From Noviherbaspirillum aerium (lineage in GTDB: Bacteria > Pseudomonadota > Gammaproteobacteria > Burkholderiales > Burkholderiaceae_D), in contig NZ_VFAH01000015.1 in NCBI RefSeq assembly GCF_008929045.1, positions 79,165 through 143,164 on the forward strand: a stretch of 64,000 nt of DNA. The letters run 5' to 3'. Both the position numbers and the translations under genes were made by a program. Shown here piece after piece: positions 17,384 through 26,071 of the stretch (positions are counted from its first letter, which is position 1; each line of letters begins with the position of its first letter). The notes under the pieces were generated by a model that saw only the letters and a list, made by a program, of their open reading frames with translations, was not told the origin of the DNA and searched no databases.

Positions 17384-18520
17384 ATGGACTTTACCTTTAC
17401 CGAAGAACAGCAGATGCTGCAGGACACCACCCGCCGCTTCATCGCCAAGGATTATGGCTTTGAAGCGCGCAGGCAGATCAAGGAAAAATCGCCGGAGGGC
17501 TTCAGCCGCGAAGTCTGGCAGAGCCTGGCCGACATCGGCCTGCTGGCTCTCAACGTACCGGAGGAAGAAGGCGGTCTCAACGGCAGTGCCATCGACAACA
17601 TGCTGGTAATGAATGCCGTTGGCGAGGGCCTGCTGCTGGAGCCCTACCTGGCCAGCGCCGTGATGGCCACCCGCACCCTGTCCGCGCTGGGCAGCGAAGC
17701 GCAGCGCGCCGAACTGCTGCCGGCACTGGCGGCCGGGGAAAAGATCGCGGTGCTCGCGCATGAAGAACCGCAGACCCGTTTCGACCGCATGGACATCCAG
17801 ACCCGTGCCTGGCCGGTCGGCAACGGCTACCTGGTCACGGGCCACAAGAGCGTGGTCGCGCACGGCGCCTCCGCCGACACGGTATTGGTCACGGCGCGCA
17901 TCGGCAGGGCCGGCGAAGAAGGCCCGCTGGCGGTATTCCGCGTGCAGTCCGACGCACCGGGACTGCGCAAGCTGGCCTACCGCACCGTCGACGGCGTTCC
18001 GGCCTGCGAGCTCTGGCTCAACCAGGTGTTCGTGCCGGCCGATGCCCGCCTGAACGGCGCCGAGGATGCCGAAGCCAGGCTTGGCGACGTGCTGGACTTC
18101 GCCCTGGCCGCGGTCTGCGCCGAAGCGGTCGGCGCGCTCGACAAGCTGCTTGCCGCCACCGTCGAATACACCCGCAACCGCAAGCAGTTCGGCCAGCCGA
18201 TCGCCAAGTTCCAGGCCCTGCAGCATCGGATGGCGGACATGGTGCTGCATATCGAGCAGGCGCGTTCGATGAGCTATCTGGCCGCGGTGCGCTGCACCGA
18301 TCCTGATCCGCAGGCACGTCAGCGCGCGATGTCGGCGGCCAAGGTCGTCGTTGGCCAGGCATGCCGCTATGTCGGCCAGCAGGCGGTGCAGCTGCACGGG
18401 GGAATGGGAGTGACCGATGAGCTTGACGTCAGCCATTACTTCAAGCGGCTGATGGCGATCGAGCTGCAATTCGGCAGCAGCGATCAGCATCTGGAGCAGT
18501 ACGCAGCGCAGCTGGCTTGA
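17384..18520 (+). CDS. pimD: acyl-CoA dehydrogenase, pimeloyl-CoA dehydrogenase small-subunit type
   Basis: A 378-residue partner acyl-CoA dehydrogenase. It begins MDFTFTEEQQMLQDTTRRFI and ends with QLHGGMGVTDELDVSHYFKRLMAIE. The flavin-binding region is less conserved than in the preceding gene (AHEEPQTRFDRMDIQTRA), as expected for the small subunit of PimCD-type heteromers. The start is 9 bases after the pimC-like stop. This closes the operon. Between its stop and the converging ligase at 18755 there is only a weak hairpin (CCTCCCC / GGGGAGG, 18649-18668) without a T-run. Confidence 0.8.
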   Translation: MDFTFTEEQQMLQDTTRRFIAKDYGFEARRQIKEKSPEGFSREVWQSLADIGLLALNVPEEEGGLNGSAIDNMLVMNAVGEGLLLEPYLASAVMATRTLSALGSEAQRAELLPALAAGEKIAVLAHEEPQTRFDRMDIQTRAWPVGNGYLVTGHKSVVAHGASADTVLVTARIGRAGEEGPLAVFRVQSDAPGLRKLAYRTVDGVPACELWLNQVFVPADARLNGAEDAEARLGDVLDFALAAVCAEAVGALDKLLAATVEYTRNRKQFGQPIAKFQALQHRMADMVLHIEQARSMSYLAAVRCTDPDPQARQRAMSAAKVVVGQACRYVGQQAVQLHGGMGVTDELDVSHYFKRLMAIELQFGSSDQHLEQYAAQLA

Positions 18521-18754
18521 GCGGACGTCCGAGGTAAGGGGGGCGGCGCGAGACTTCCGCTCCGCTCGCCTCGCCGCTCATGGGCGGCTCCAAGTCCGCG
18601 AGCGCAACGCGTCCATTGCGAAACCCTCTATCCTTCACGACTTCCCGACCTCCCCCTGAAAGGGGAGGAATGTTCTATATCCGGCGCCAGCTATCGGATT
18701 GGTTGAAACGAAGGATGCCCCACGCAAGCTCTTCCATTCCCTTCCAAAAACCTC

Positions 18755-20356
18755 CTACTCCTTCAACAACCTCCGCAGCACCTTCCCTGTTCCGGTAGCC
18801 GGAAGCTCCGACCGGAATTCAATCATCTTCGGCACCTTGTAAGGCGACATCTGGTCCCTGCTCCACTGGATGATTTCCTCCGCCGACGTGCCGGCCGCCT
18901 CGGGCTTGAGCACGATCACCGCTTTGATGACCTCGCCCTTGCTGGGATCGGGAATGCCGATGACGGCAGCCTGCCGCACGGCCGGATGCTTGATCAGGAT
19001 GGTTTCCACTTCCTCGGGGAACACGCTGTAGCCCGATACCTTGATCATTTCCTTGAAGCGGCCGCTGAACGTCAGATAGCCGTCCTCGTCGAGCTTGCCC
19101 ATGTCGCCGGTATGCACCCAACCTTCGCGCAGGGTTGCGGCGGTGGCTTCCGGCTTGTTCCAGTAGCCCTTGAAGTTGCCGGCGCTGCGCAGCGTGATCT
19201 CTCCCATCTGCCCCGCGGGCAACGCTGCTCCGCTCTGCTGGTCGACGATGCGGCATTCGACGCCCGGCATCAGCCGTCCCTGCGTACCCCACTTGACCGC
19301 ATCGCGCGGCGTATAGGTGTCGCAGGTATGCGTCTCCGACAATCCATAGGCGGCCTCGAAGGTTTGGCAGCCGCCGGTGAAATCGCGCCACTGTTCGGCC
19401 AGCGGCTGCGTCAGCGTAATGCCGAAACTGGTGCAGGGATTGACCTTGAGCGAGCGCAGGTCGTAATTCCCCGCATCGGGCAGCTGCATCACTGCGACGT
19501 TCATCGGGGCGATGCTGTACCAGTGGCTGACCTTGTAGCGGTCAATCGCCTGCAGCACCGAACGCGGATCGAAGCGGTGCATCAGGATGGCCGTGGCCCC
19601 GCTGTAGATGGTGACATTCAGACCCATCAGCATGCCGGCAATATGGTACAGCGGCGCAATCGCCAATGTGACGGTGTCCTTGTCGACGCCGGCGGCAAAG
19701 GTGGCGCAGGCGGTCTTGAAGAGCGCATTGCGGTAGGTGAGCATCGCGCCCTTCGGCATGCCTGTGGTGCCGGAGGTATAGGTCATCAGCACCACGTCCT
19801 CCATGTCCAGTTCCGGGCACGGTGGCGTCGGCATGCCTGCGAGTGACTCCAGCAGGTCCATCGTGTTCGCGGCTGGAATTTTCGGGGCGCGAAGTTCCGG
19901 CGGCACATCGACGGTGGGCTCCTGCGGCAGCAGGTCGCCGTAGGATGTCAGGAATACATGCTTGAGCGGCGTCCTGTCCATGACCTCGCGGACTATGGGA
20001 TACAGATTGTCGGCAGCGACAATCACTTCCGCACCGACATCCGATACCTGGTATTCAAGCTCATGTTTCTTGAACAGCGGGCTGCAGGGACTGACGATCG
20101 CGCCCAGTTTCTGGATGCCGAAATGCGCGATCGCGTATTGCGGGCAATTGTTCAGGAACAGCACCACACGGTCGCCCTTTTTCACTCCGAGGCTGTCCAA
20201 CCTGGCGGCGAAGCGGTCGCTCATGTCATCGATCTGCCGATAGCTCAACGCCTGGCCATACCAGACATAGGCCGGCTTGTCGGGCTGCGTGCGCGCATGC
20301 TGGCGCAGATATTCATGCAGCGGCTTTTCTTCCTGCAAATAGGCAATCGCGTTCAT
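18755..20356 (-). CDS. long-chain-type AMP-forming acyl-CoA ligase
   Basis: A 533-residue fatty-acid-type CoA ligase. The ATP motif YTSGTTGMPK occupies residues 193-202, followed by AAYGLSETHTCD, EGWVHTGDMGKLDEDGYL and GRFKEMIKVSGYSVFPEEVE, with a C-terminal Lys in GTGKVLRRLL. It is a second activation enzyme beside that at 10285, so at least two acids are expected to feed this region. The ATG at 20356 has GGAGAGGAG upstream; the longer frame to 20419 lacks a ribosome binding site. It is divergent from a TetR gene and shares an intergenic region that holds two palindromic operators and a perfect FNR box. Confidence 0.9.
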   Translation of the reverse strand: MNAIAYLQEEKPLHEYLRQHARTQPDKPAYVWYGQALSYRQIDDMSDRFAARLDSLGVKKGDRVVLFLNNCPQYAIAHFGIQKLGAIVSPCSPLFKKHELEYQVSDVGAEVIVAADNLYPIVREVMDRTPLKHVFLTSYGDLLPQEPTVDVPPELRAPKIPAANTMDLLESLAGMPTPPCPELDMEDVVLMTYTSGTTGMPKGAMLTYRNALFKTACATFAAGVDKDTVTLAIAPLYHIAGMLMGLNVTIYSGATAILMHRFDPRSVLQAIDRYKVSHWYSIAPMNVAVMQLPDAGNYDLRSLKVNPCTSFGITLTQPLAEQWRDFTGGCQTFEAAYGLSETHTCDTYTPRDAVKWGTQGRLMPGVECRIVDQQSGAALPAGQMGEITLRSAGNFKGYWNKPEATAATLREGWVHTGDMGKLDEDGYLTFSGRFKEMIKVSGYSVFPEEVETILIKHPAVRQAAVIGIPDPSKGEVIKAVIVLKPEAAGTSAEEIIQWSRDQMSPYKVPKMIEFRSELPATGTGKVLRRLLKE

Positions 20357-20442
20357 CGGTTTGTCTCCTCTCCTGCCGTTCTTGATAGGCATGACGGCGC
20401 ATTCTGACGTTGGAAGCATGTCGTCACACCATCGGCAACGTT

Positions 20443-20456
20443 TTGATCTGCATCAA
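20443..20456. promoter_or_regulatory. perfect FNR/ANR box
   Basis: TTGAT-CTGC-ATCAA lies between the divergent ligase and TetR genes. It differs from the phaAB box by one spacer base. For the ligase, the class II position would put a start near 20408, but the -10 there (CATGCT on the minus strand) is weak, so the regulated direction is uncertain. Confidence 0.6.
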
Positions 20457-20468
20457 TCCGACACAGGC

Positions 20469-20498
20469 TTGCGCAAAGTACCTACCGGACGGTATAAA
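20469..20498 (+). promoter_or_regulatory. predicted promoter of the TetR gene
   Basis: TTGCGC (20469-20474), an 18-base spacer and TATAAA (20493-20498) overlap the first of two palindromic operators, which fits autorepression by the TetR product. Confidence 0.5.
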
Positions 20499-20517
20499 CT
20501 TTATACCCATTGGTATA
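20483..20517. promoter_or_regulatory. tandem TetR-type operators
   Basis: Two palindromes of the form TACC-N4-GGTA: TACCGGACGGTA at 20483-20494, and the perfect TATACC-CATT-GGTATA at 20502-20517. Their centres are 21 bases apart, two helical turns, on the same face of the DNA. They overlap the predicted TetR promoter. The adjacent TetR protein is the obvious ligand. Confidence 0.65.
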
Positions 20518-20576
20518 TTCTTGCTTATCACGACCTGCCGAGCATGCGCATGGAAGTACGAACCGGAACCACGACA

Positions 20577-21290
20577 ATGAAAAATGCCGCAGGCGCAAGG
20601 CGCCCTGTTCCGTCGCAGGCGTCCGCACGCAAGCAGGTACGCAATGCCATCGCGGAAAACGTGCACGACCAGAAGCGCGAGCACATCCTGCGCATCGCGG
20701 AAGATCTTTTCTACCGCCGCGGCTTCACGGTCACGACCATCTCCGACATCGTGCAGGAACTCGGCGTTACCAAGCCTTTCCTTTACTACTATTTCAAGAG
20801 CAAGGACGATATTTTCGAAACGCTATGCTGGCGCGCATCTCATGCCTGCCTGACGGCGATGCACTTCGATAGCGTCGACGTCCGGCCGGCAATCGTGCGG
20901 CTGCAGGAAGGCCTTCATCGCTTCGCCACCGCAAACATTACCTACTTCAAGTCCGGCACCTTCGCCTACCGCGAAGGCGGCGCACTGCAGCCCGTGTTCC
21001 TGAAAAAGCTGCGCACGATGGCGCGGCGCTTCTACCGCGAACTCTGCGCATTGCTTGAGCAGGCGCGCGCCGACGGTGATCTCGATTTCGACGACGCCAA
21101 GCTGACGGCGCTGTCCATCGGCAGCATCGCCGGCTTCATGTACACCTGGTACAACCCTGACGGGCGCCTCTCCCCTGACGAAATGGTGGAGGAAATGACG
21201 CGCATCCTGCTCAAGATCGCAGGCGTGCGCGGGCAGGCGGCTCCCGCCAGGGCACGCAAGACGGCAAGGAAACGCAAGGCACCGGAATAA
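20577..21290 (+). CDS. TetR-family transcriptional regulator
   Basis: A 237-residue TetR protein. The helix-turn-helix is KREHILRIAEDLFYRRGFTV followed by TTISDIVQELGVTKPFLYYYFKSKDDIFETL; the rest is the helical ligand domain, ending in a Lys/Arg/Ala-rich tail. Regulators of this type in acyl-CoA regions usually sense acyl-CoA thioesters. Starts at 20544, 20550 and 20577 are all in frame; I chose 20577 (GGAA at a good distance), as the others would add a basic leader. It likely represses itself and the divergent ligase through the tandem palindromes, and may control the binding protein and carboxylase that follow in the same direction. Confidence 0.9.
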   Translation: MKNAAGARRPVPSQASARKQVRNAIAENVHDQKREHILRIAEDLFYRRGFTVTTISDIVQELGVTKPFLYYYFKSKDDIFETLCWRASHACLTAMHFDSVDVRPAIVRLQEGLHRFATANITYFKSGTFAYREGGALQPVFLKKLRTMARRFYRELCALLEQARADGDLDFDDAKLTALSIGSIAGFMYTWYNPDGRLSPDEMVEEMTRILLKIAGVRGQAAPARARKTARKRKAPE

Positions 21291-21386
21291 GAACAACGAG
21301 CACCAGCAAAAAGCAAAGGCGCCTGGCACACCAGTCACACTAGACACACCAGGCACAAGCACCGACCCATCGACAAGGAGACAGTC

Positions 21387-22640
21387 ATGAAACAGGTAGT
21401 GGCAAGCATTGCCGTCGCGGCATTCGGCATCCTCGGCGCATCACAAGCTGCGGCGCAGGAAAGCATCAAGCTGGCGTTCATCGATCCCTTGAGCGGTCCC
21501 TTCGCCGATGTCGGCGAGATCATGCTGTCGCACATCCGCTTCGCCATCGATGACATCAATGCCAAGGGCGGCGTGCTCAACGGCAGCAAGCTGGAACTCA
21601 TGACGCTGGACAACAAGCTGTCGGCACAGGAAAGCCTGACGGCGCTCCAGGCGGCGATCGATGCCGGCGCGAAGGTGGTGTTTACCGGCGGGTCGGGTTC
21701 GTCCGCGGTGAGCGCGATGGTCGAGGCTGCCAACAAGCACAATGAGCGCAATCCGGACAAGGCGATCCTGATCGTGAATCATTCCTCGATCGACCCCGAC
21801 CTCACCGGCAAGAACTGCAGCTTCTGGCACTTCACCACCGAAGCCAACACCGCGATGAAGATGAAGGCGCTGACTGGCTTCATGAAGGAAAAGCAGGATA
21901 TCAAGAAGGTCTACCTGCTGAACCAGGATTATGCGCATGGCCGGGTCTGGGCCAAGCTCGGCAAGGAAATGCTGAGTTCCGCCCGCAGCGACGTGCAGTT
22001 CGTCGGAGAGGATTTTCATGCGATCGGCAAGGTGAAGGACTTCTCGCCGTATGTAGCCAAGATCAAGGCCAGCGGGGCAGATACAGTCATCTCCGGCAAT
22101 TGGGGCAGCGATCTCAACCTGCTGCTCAAGTCGGCCGCCGATTCCGGCATGAACCTGCGCTACATCAATCACAGTGCGGGCGCCCTGCCGGGCGCGGTGT
22201 TCGCCGTATCGCAGGCCAAGCTCGGGCAGCTGACCTGGGTTGGAGAATGGCACCAGAACATCGAGAGCCCCAACGTGACGCCGGTGGCATCGGCTTACAA
22301 GCAGCGTTTCAACAAGCCCTTCCTCGCGCCGCGCATGGACATGACGCCGCGCATGGTGGCCGCCGCGATCAACAAGGCCAACTCGAGCTCGCCGTTGAAG
22401 ATCGCACTTGCGCTGGAAGGAATGACGTATGCGTCCATCATCGGCGACGTCACCATGCGCAAGGAAGACCACCAGCTTCTGCTGCCGCAGATCGTCTCGA
22501 CGGTAGCGCCGGTCGACAACAAGACGGTGAAGTCCGGCGTCGAAGGAACCAGCTACGGCTTCCGTACCGAAACGACGGTCGAAGGGAAGGACCTTGCGCT
22601 GCCAACCGAATGCAAGATGCGCCGTCCCGCGGGCGCATGA
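21387..22640 (+). CDS. branched-chain-type ABC substrate-binding protein (orphan)
   Basis: A 417-residue periplasmic binding protein of the Leu/Ile/Val (peripla_BP_6) class. A signal peptide MKQVVASIAVAAFGILGASQ ends near AAAQ, followed by the typical SIKLAFIDPLSGPFADVGEI and DDNKLS-like region, and later KVYLLNQDYAHGRVWAKLG. AAGGAG precedes the ATG. No permease or ATPase genes accompany it, so it must use a transporter encoded elsewhere or serve as a sensor. Next to acyl-CoA ligases and a carboxylase, an organic acid such as an aromatic, branched or dicarboxylic acid is more likely than an amino acid, but this is inference. Confidence 0.88.
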   Translation: MKQVVASIAVAAFGILGASQAAAQESIKLAFIDPLSGPFADVGEIMLSHIRFAIDDINAKGGVLNGSKLELMTLDNKLSAQESLTALQAAIDAGAKVVFTGGSGSSAVSAMVEAANKHNERNPDKAILIVNHSSIDPDLTGKNCSFWHFTTEANTAMKMKALTGFMKEKQDIKKVYLLNQDYAHGRVWAKLGKEMLSSARSDVQFVGEDFHAIGKVKDFSPYVAKIKASGADTVISGNWGSDLNLLLKSAADSGMNLRYINHSAGALPGAVFAVSQAKLGQLTWVGEWHQNIESPNVTPVASAYKQRFNKPFLAPRMDMTPRMVAAAINKANSSSPLKIALALEGMTYASIIGDVTMRKEDHQLLLPQIVSTVAPVDNKTVKSGVEGTSYGFRTETTVEGKDLALPTECKMRRPAGA

Positions 22641-22667
22641 TCCGCTTCATACAAGAACATCATCACA

Positions 22668-25600
22668 ATGACAGTACATACCCTGCTCATCGCCAATCGC
22701 GGTGAAATCGCCATCCGCATCGCCCGCGCGGCGGCGGAACTCGGCATCCGCACCGTAGCCGTCTATTCCGAGGACGATGCCGCCTCGCTGCACGTGCGCA
22801 AGACCGACGAGGCGCGCGCCCTTCAAGGCAGGGGCGCTCCTGCCTACCTCGACATCGAACAGATCGTGGCAGCGGCCCGCAAAGCCGGCTGCGATGCGGT
22901 CCATCCCGGCTATGGATTCCTCAGCGAAAACGCCGCTTTCGCGCGCCGCTGCGCGGAAGCGGGCCTGCATTTCGTCGGCCCGCAGCCGGAAGTGCTGGAA
23001 CTGTTCGGCGACAAGGCGCGTGCCCGCGGCCTCGCCGTGCAGCAGCAGGTGCCGGTGGTCGCCGGCACGCCGGGCGGCGCCAGCGTGGAACAGGTCCGGG
23101 ATTTCATGTCCGCCCTCGGACCGCAAGCGGCGATCATGATCAAGGCCCTCGCCGGCGGCGGCGGTCGCGGCATGCGCGCAGTGGATGACATCGCCGGCAT
23201 CGAGGAAGCCTATGCCCGCTCCCGTTCGGAAGCGCTGGCCGCTTTCGGCAACGGCGAGTTGTATGCGGAAGCGCTGGTGCGGCGCGCGCGCCATATCGAG
23301 GTCCAGGTGATCGGCGACGGCAGCGGCGCGGTCAGCCACCTGTGGGAGCGTGAATGCACCCTGCAGCGGCGCAACCAGAAACTGGTCGAGATTGCGCCGA
23401 GCCCATCGCTGACGCCGCTGCTTCGCAAGCGCATCACCGATGCCGCATTGCGCATGGCGGCGTCGGTCCGCTACCGGGGGCTCGGCACCTTCGAATTCCT
23501 GCTCGATGCCGACGGCTCCGGCGACGATGCCGCCTTCACCTTCATGGAAGCGAACCCGCGCCTGCAGGTGGAGCATACCGTGACCGAGGAAGTGACCGGA
23601 ATCGATCTGGTCAAGGCCCAGCTGCGCATTGCCGGCGGACAGTCGCTGCGCGAACTCGACCTTCTTCAGGAAAGCATACCGTCCCCTCGCGGCCATGCGA
23701 TCCAGCTGCGCATCAACATGGAAAGCATGACGCCGGACGGCGGCGCCCTCCCGGGCGGCGGCACGCTGGAAGTGTTCGAGCCGCCGTCCGGTCCGGGCAT
23801 CCGCGTGGACAGTTTCGGCTACGCCGGCTATGCGACCAGCCCGAACTTCGATTCCCTGCTCGCCAAGCAGATCACGCACCTGCCGTCCGGCGGTTTCGCC
23901 GAGGCGATGGCGAAGGCCTATCGCGCCCTGTGCGAATTCCGTATCGAGGGCGTGGACACGAATATCTCCTTCCTGCAAAGCCTGCTCAGACATCCGGATG
24001 TGATCGCCAATCGGGTGGATACCCGTTTTGTCGAGGCGAATATGCGGCAACTGCTGTCGGCGGGAAACGCGCACCGTGCGCTGTACGTGACGACGCGGAC
24101 GACGGCAGGCCGTTCTGGTGCCGCGGGGCGCACGCATGGCGAATCGGACGCGCCGCCGGGCACGGTGGCGGCCGCTGCGCCGATGCAGGGTTCGGTGGTC
24201 GGCATCGATGTCGCCGAAGGCGCCCAGGTGCATGCCGGCCAGCAGATCGCGGTGCTGGAAGCCATGAAGATGGAACATATCGTCAAGGCCGAGACCAGCG
24301 GCATCGTCCGCAAGATCGTGGCGGCGAAGGGCGATGTGCTCGGGCATGGCCAGGCGCTGCTCTACCTGGAGCCGGCGGAGGTCGACGCCGCGCATCATGC
24401 CGGCGAGGATGAAGCCGACCTCGACCGGCTGCGCCCCGACCTAGAGGAAGTGCGGATGCGGCATGCCATCGGACTCGATGCGCAGCGCCCCGATGCCGTC
24501 GCCAGGCGGCGCAAGACGGGCCAGCGGACCGCGCGCGAAAACATCGACGACTTGTGCGATGCCGGCAGCTTCATCGAATATGGCGCACTGGCTTTGGCGG
24601 CGCAGCGGCGCCGGCGCTCCATCGAAGAACTGATCCGCATCAGCCCGGCCGACGGGCTGGTGGCCGGCATTGGCAGCATCAACGGCGCCCGGTTCGGCGA
24701 CGACAAATCGCGCTGCATGGTGATGTCCTATGACTACACCGTGTTCGCCGGCACGCAGGGCATGATGAACCACAAGAAGACCGACCGCATGTTCCAGCTC
24801 GCGCAGGAATGGAAGCTGCCGGTGGTGCTGTTCGCGGAAGGCGGCGGCGGCCGTCCGGGCGATACCGATGCGGTGCTGGTGGCGGGGCTCGATGTGATGT
24901 CTTTCATCAATTTCGCCCGCCTCAGCGGGCTCGTCCCGCGCGTGGGCATCGTGTCCGGCCGCTGCTTTGCCGGCAATGCCGCCTTCCTCGGCTGCTGCGA
25001 TGTGATCATTGCCACCGAAAACGCCACCATCGGCATGGGCGGGCCGGCGATGATCGAAGGCGGCGGCCTCGGCGTGTTCCAGCCGGAAGAGGTCGGCCCG
25101 GTCAGCATGCAGGCGCCCAACGGCGTTATCGATATCATGGTCAGGGATGAGGAAGAGGCGGTGCGCGCGGCGAAGCAGTATCTGTCCTACTTCCAGGGCG
25201 CGGTCAGTGAATGGGAATGCGCCGACCAGCGCGAACTGCGCAGGCTGATCCCCGAGAACCGCCTGCGTTCCTACGACATCCGCAAGGTGATCGAGACGCT
25301 GGCCGACAAGGATTCCGTGCTGGAACTGCGCCGCCGGTTCGGCGTAGGCATCATCACCGCGCTGGTGCGCATCGAAGGCCGCCCGTTCGGCCTGATCGCC
25401 AACAATTCCATGCATCTCGGCGGCGCGATCGATGCCGATGCGGCGGACAAGGCGGCGCGCTTCATGCAGCTGTGCGACGCCTTCGACCTGCCCATCGTCT
25501 CGCTTTGCGACACGCCGGGCTTCATGGTAGGGCCGGAGGCGGAAAGCACGGCGATGGTGCGGCATGTATCGCGCATGTTCGTCACCGCCGGCAGTATCGA

Positions 25601-25985
25601 CGTGCCCTTCTTCACCATCGTGCTGCGCAAGGGCTACGGCCTCGGTGCCCAGGCCATGGCCGGCGGCAGCTTCCATGCGCCCTTCTTCACCATTGCCTGG
25701 CCGAGCGGCGAGTTCGGCGCGATGGGGCTGGAAGGCGCGGTGCGTCTCGGCTACCGGAAGGAACTCGAAGCGGTCGCCGACCTCGACGAGCGCCAGGCCA
25801 TGTTCGACAGGATGGTGGCGCAATCCTATGAACAGGGCAAGGCCATCAACATGGCTTCCTTCCTGGAAATCGATGATGTCATCGATCCCGAGGAATCGCG
25901 GCGCTGGCTGCTGCGCGGCTTGCGGTCCTGTCCGCCCGCTTCGGCGAGGAGCGGCAAGAAGCGGTCCTTTATTGATACATGGTAA
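22668..25985 (+). CDS. single-chain acyl-CoA carboxylase (biotin carboxylase-BCCP-carboxyltransferase fusion)
   Basis: A 1105-residue fusion. Residues 1-450 are a biotin carboxylase (IANRGEIAIRIARAAAELGI, KALAGGGGRGMR, EANPRLQVEHTVTEE). Residues 500-570 are a biotinyl domain with Lys534 in LEAMKMEH. Residues 590-1090 are a complete carboxyltransferase (KTGQRTARENIDDL, GRCFAGNAAFLGCCDVIIAT, NNSMHLGGAIDADAADKAAR, DTPGFMVGPEAE). This matches the single-polypeptide long-chain acyl-CoA carboxylases (LCC) described in Mycobacterium and some proteobacteria, which form homo-oligomers with broad acyl-CoA range. It follows the binding protein by 27 bases, probably one operon. The true substrate is unknown; the C-terminal tail is Arg/Lys-rich and ends within a short tandem duplication. 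Confidence 0.92.
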   Translation: MTVHTLLIANRGEIAIRIARAAAELGIRTVAVYSEDDAASLHVRKTDEARALQGRGAPAYLDIEQIVAAARKAGCDAVHPGYGFLSENAAFARRCAEAGLHFVGPQPEVLELFGDKARARGLAVQQQVPVVAGTPGGASVEQVRDFMSALGPQAAIMIKALAGGGGRGMRAVDDIAGIEEAYARSRSEALAAFGNGELYAEALVRRARHIEVQVIGDGSGAVSHLWERECTLQRRNQKLVEIAPSPSLTPLLRKRITDAALRMAASVRYRGLGTFEFLLDADGSGDDAAFTFMEANPRLQVEHTVTEEVTGIDLVKAQLRIAGGQSLRELDLLQESIPSPRGHAIQLRINMESMTPDGGALPGGGTLEVFEPPSGPGIRVDSFGYAGYATSPNFDSLLAKQITHLPSGGFAEAMAKAYRALCEFRIEGVDTNISFLQSLLRHPDVIANRVDTRFVEANMRQLLSAGNAHRALYVTTRTTAGRSGAAGRTHGESDAPPGTVAAAAPMQGSVVGIDVAEGAQVHAGQQIAVLEAMKMEHIVKAETSGIVRKIVAAKGDVLGHGQALLYLEPAEVDAAHHAGEDEADLDRLRPDLEEVRMRHAIGLDAQRPDAVARRRKTGQRTARENIDDLCDAGSFIEYGALALAAQRRRRSIEELIRISPADGLVAGIGSINGARFGDDKSRCMVMSYDYTVFAGTQGMMNHKKTDRMFQLAQEWKLPVVLFAEGGGGRPGDTDAVLVAGLDVMSFINFARLSGLVPRVGIVSGRCFAGNAAFLGCCDVIIATENATIGMGGPAMIEGGGLGVFQPEEVGPVSMQAPNGVIDIMVRDEEEAVRAAKQYLSYFQGAVSEWECADQRELRRLIPENRLRSYDIRKVIETLADKDSVLELRRRFGVGIITALVRIEGRPFGLIANNSMHLGGAIDADAADKAARFMQLCDAFDLPIVSLCDTPGFMVGPEAESTAMVRHVSRMFVTAGSIDVPFFTIVLRKGYGLGAQAMAGGSFHAPFFTIAWPSGEFGAMGLEGAVRLGYRKELEAVADLDERQAMFDRMVAQSYEQGKAINMASFLEIDDVIDPEESRRWLLRGLRSCPPASARSGKKRSFIDTW

Positions 25986-26007
25986 GGACGGATACCTGGT
26001 AAGGACG
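25974..26007 (+). repeat. 17-base tandem duplication across the carboxylase stop codon
   Basis: GATACATGGTAAGGACG is followed directly by GATACCTGGTAAGGACG (one mismatch). The TAA stop of the carboxylase lies in the first unit. It looks like a recent slippage event in the 3' end. Confidence 0.7.
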
Positions 26008-26071
26008 GCGAGGGGCGCTTTGCGCCACCTCAGCTCTGACAACTCGGCGCAAGCGGCGCGGTCATTACTGC

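Noticed and set aside
16127..18490. Long minus-strand open frame opposite the PimC- and PimD-like genes
   Set aside because: It covers two acyl-CoA dehydrogenase genes and is His/Arg/Gln-rich without any known domain. It is a shadow of the true genes.
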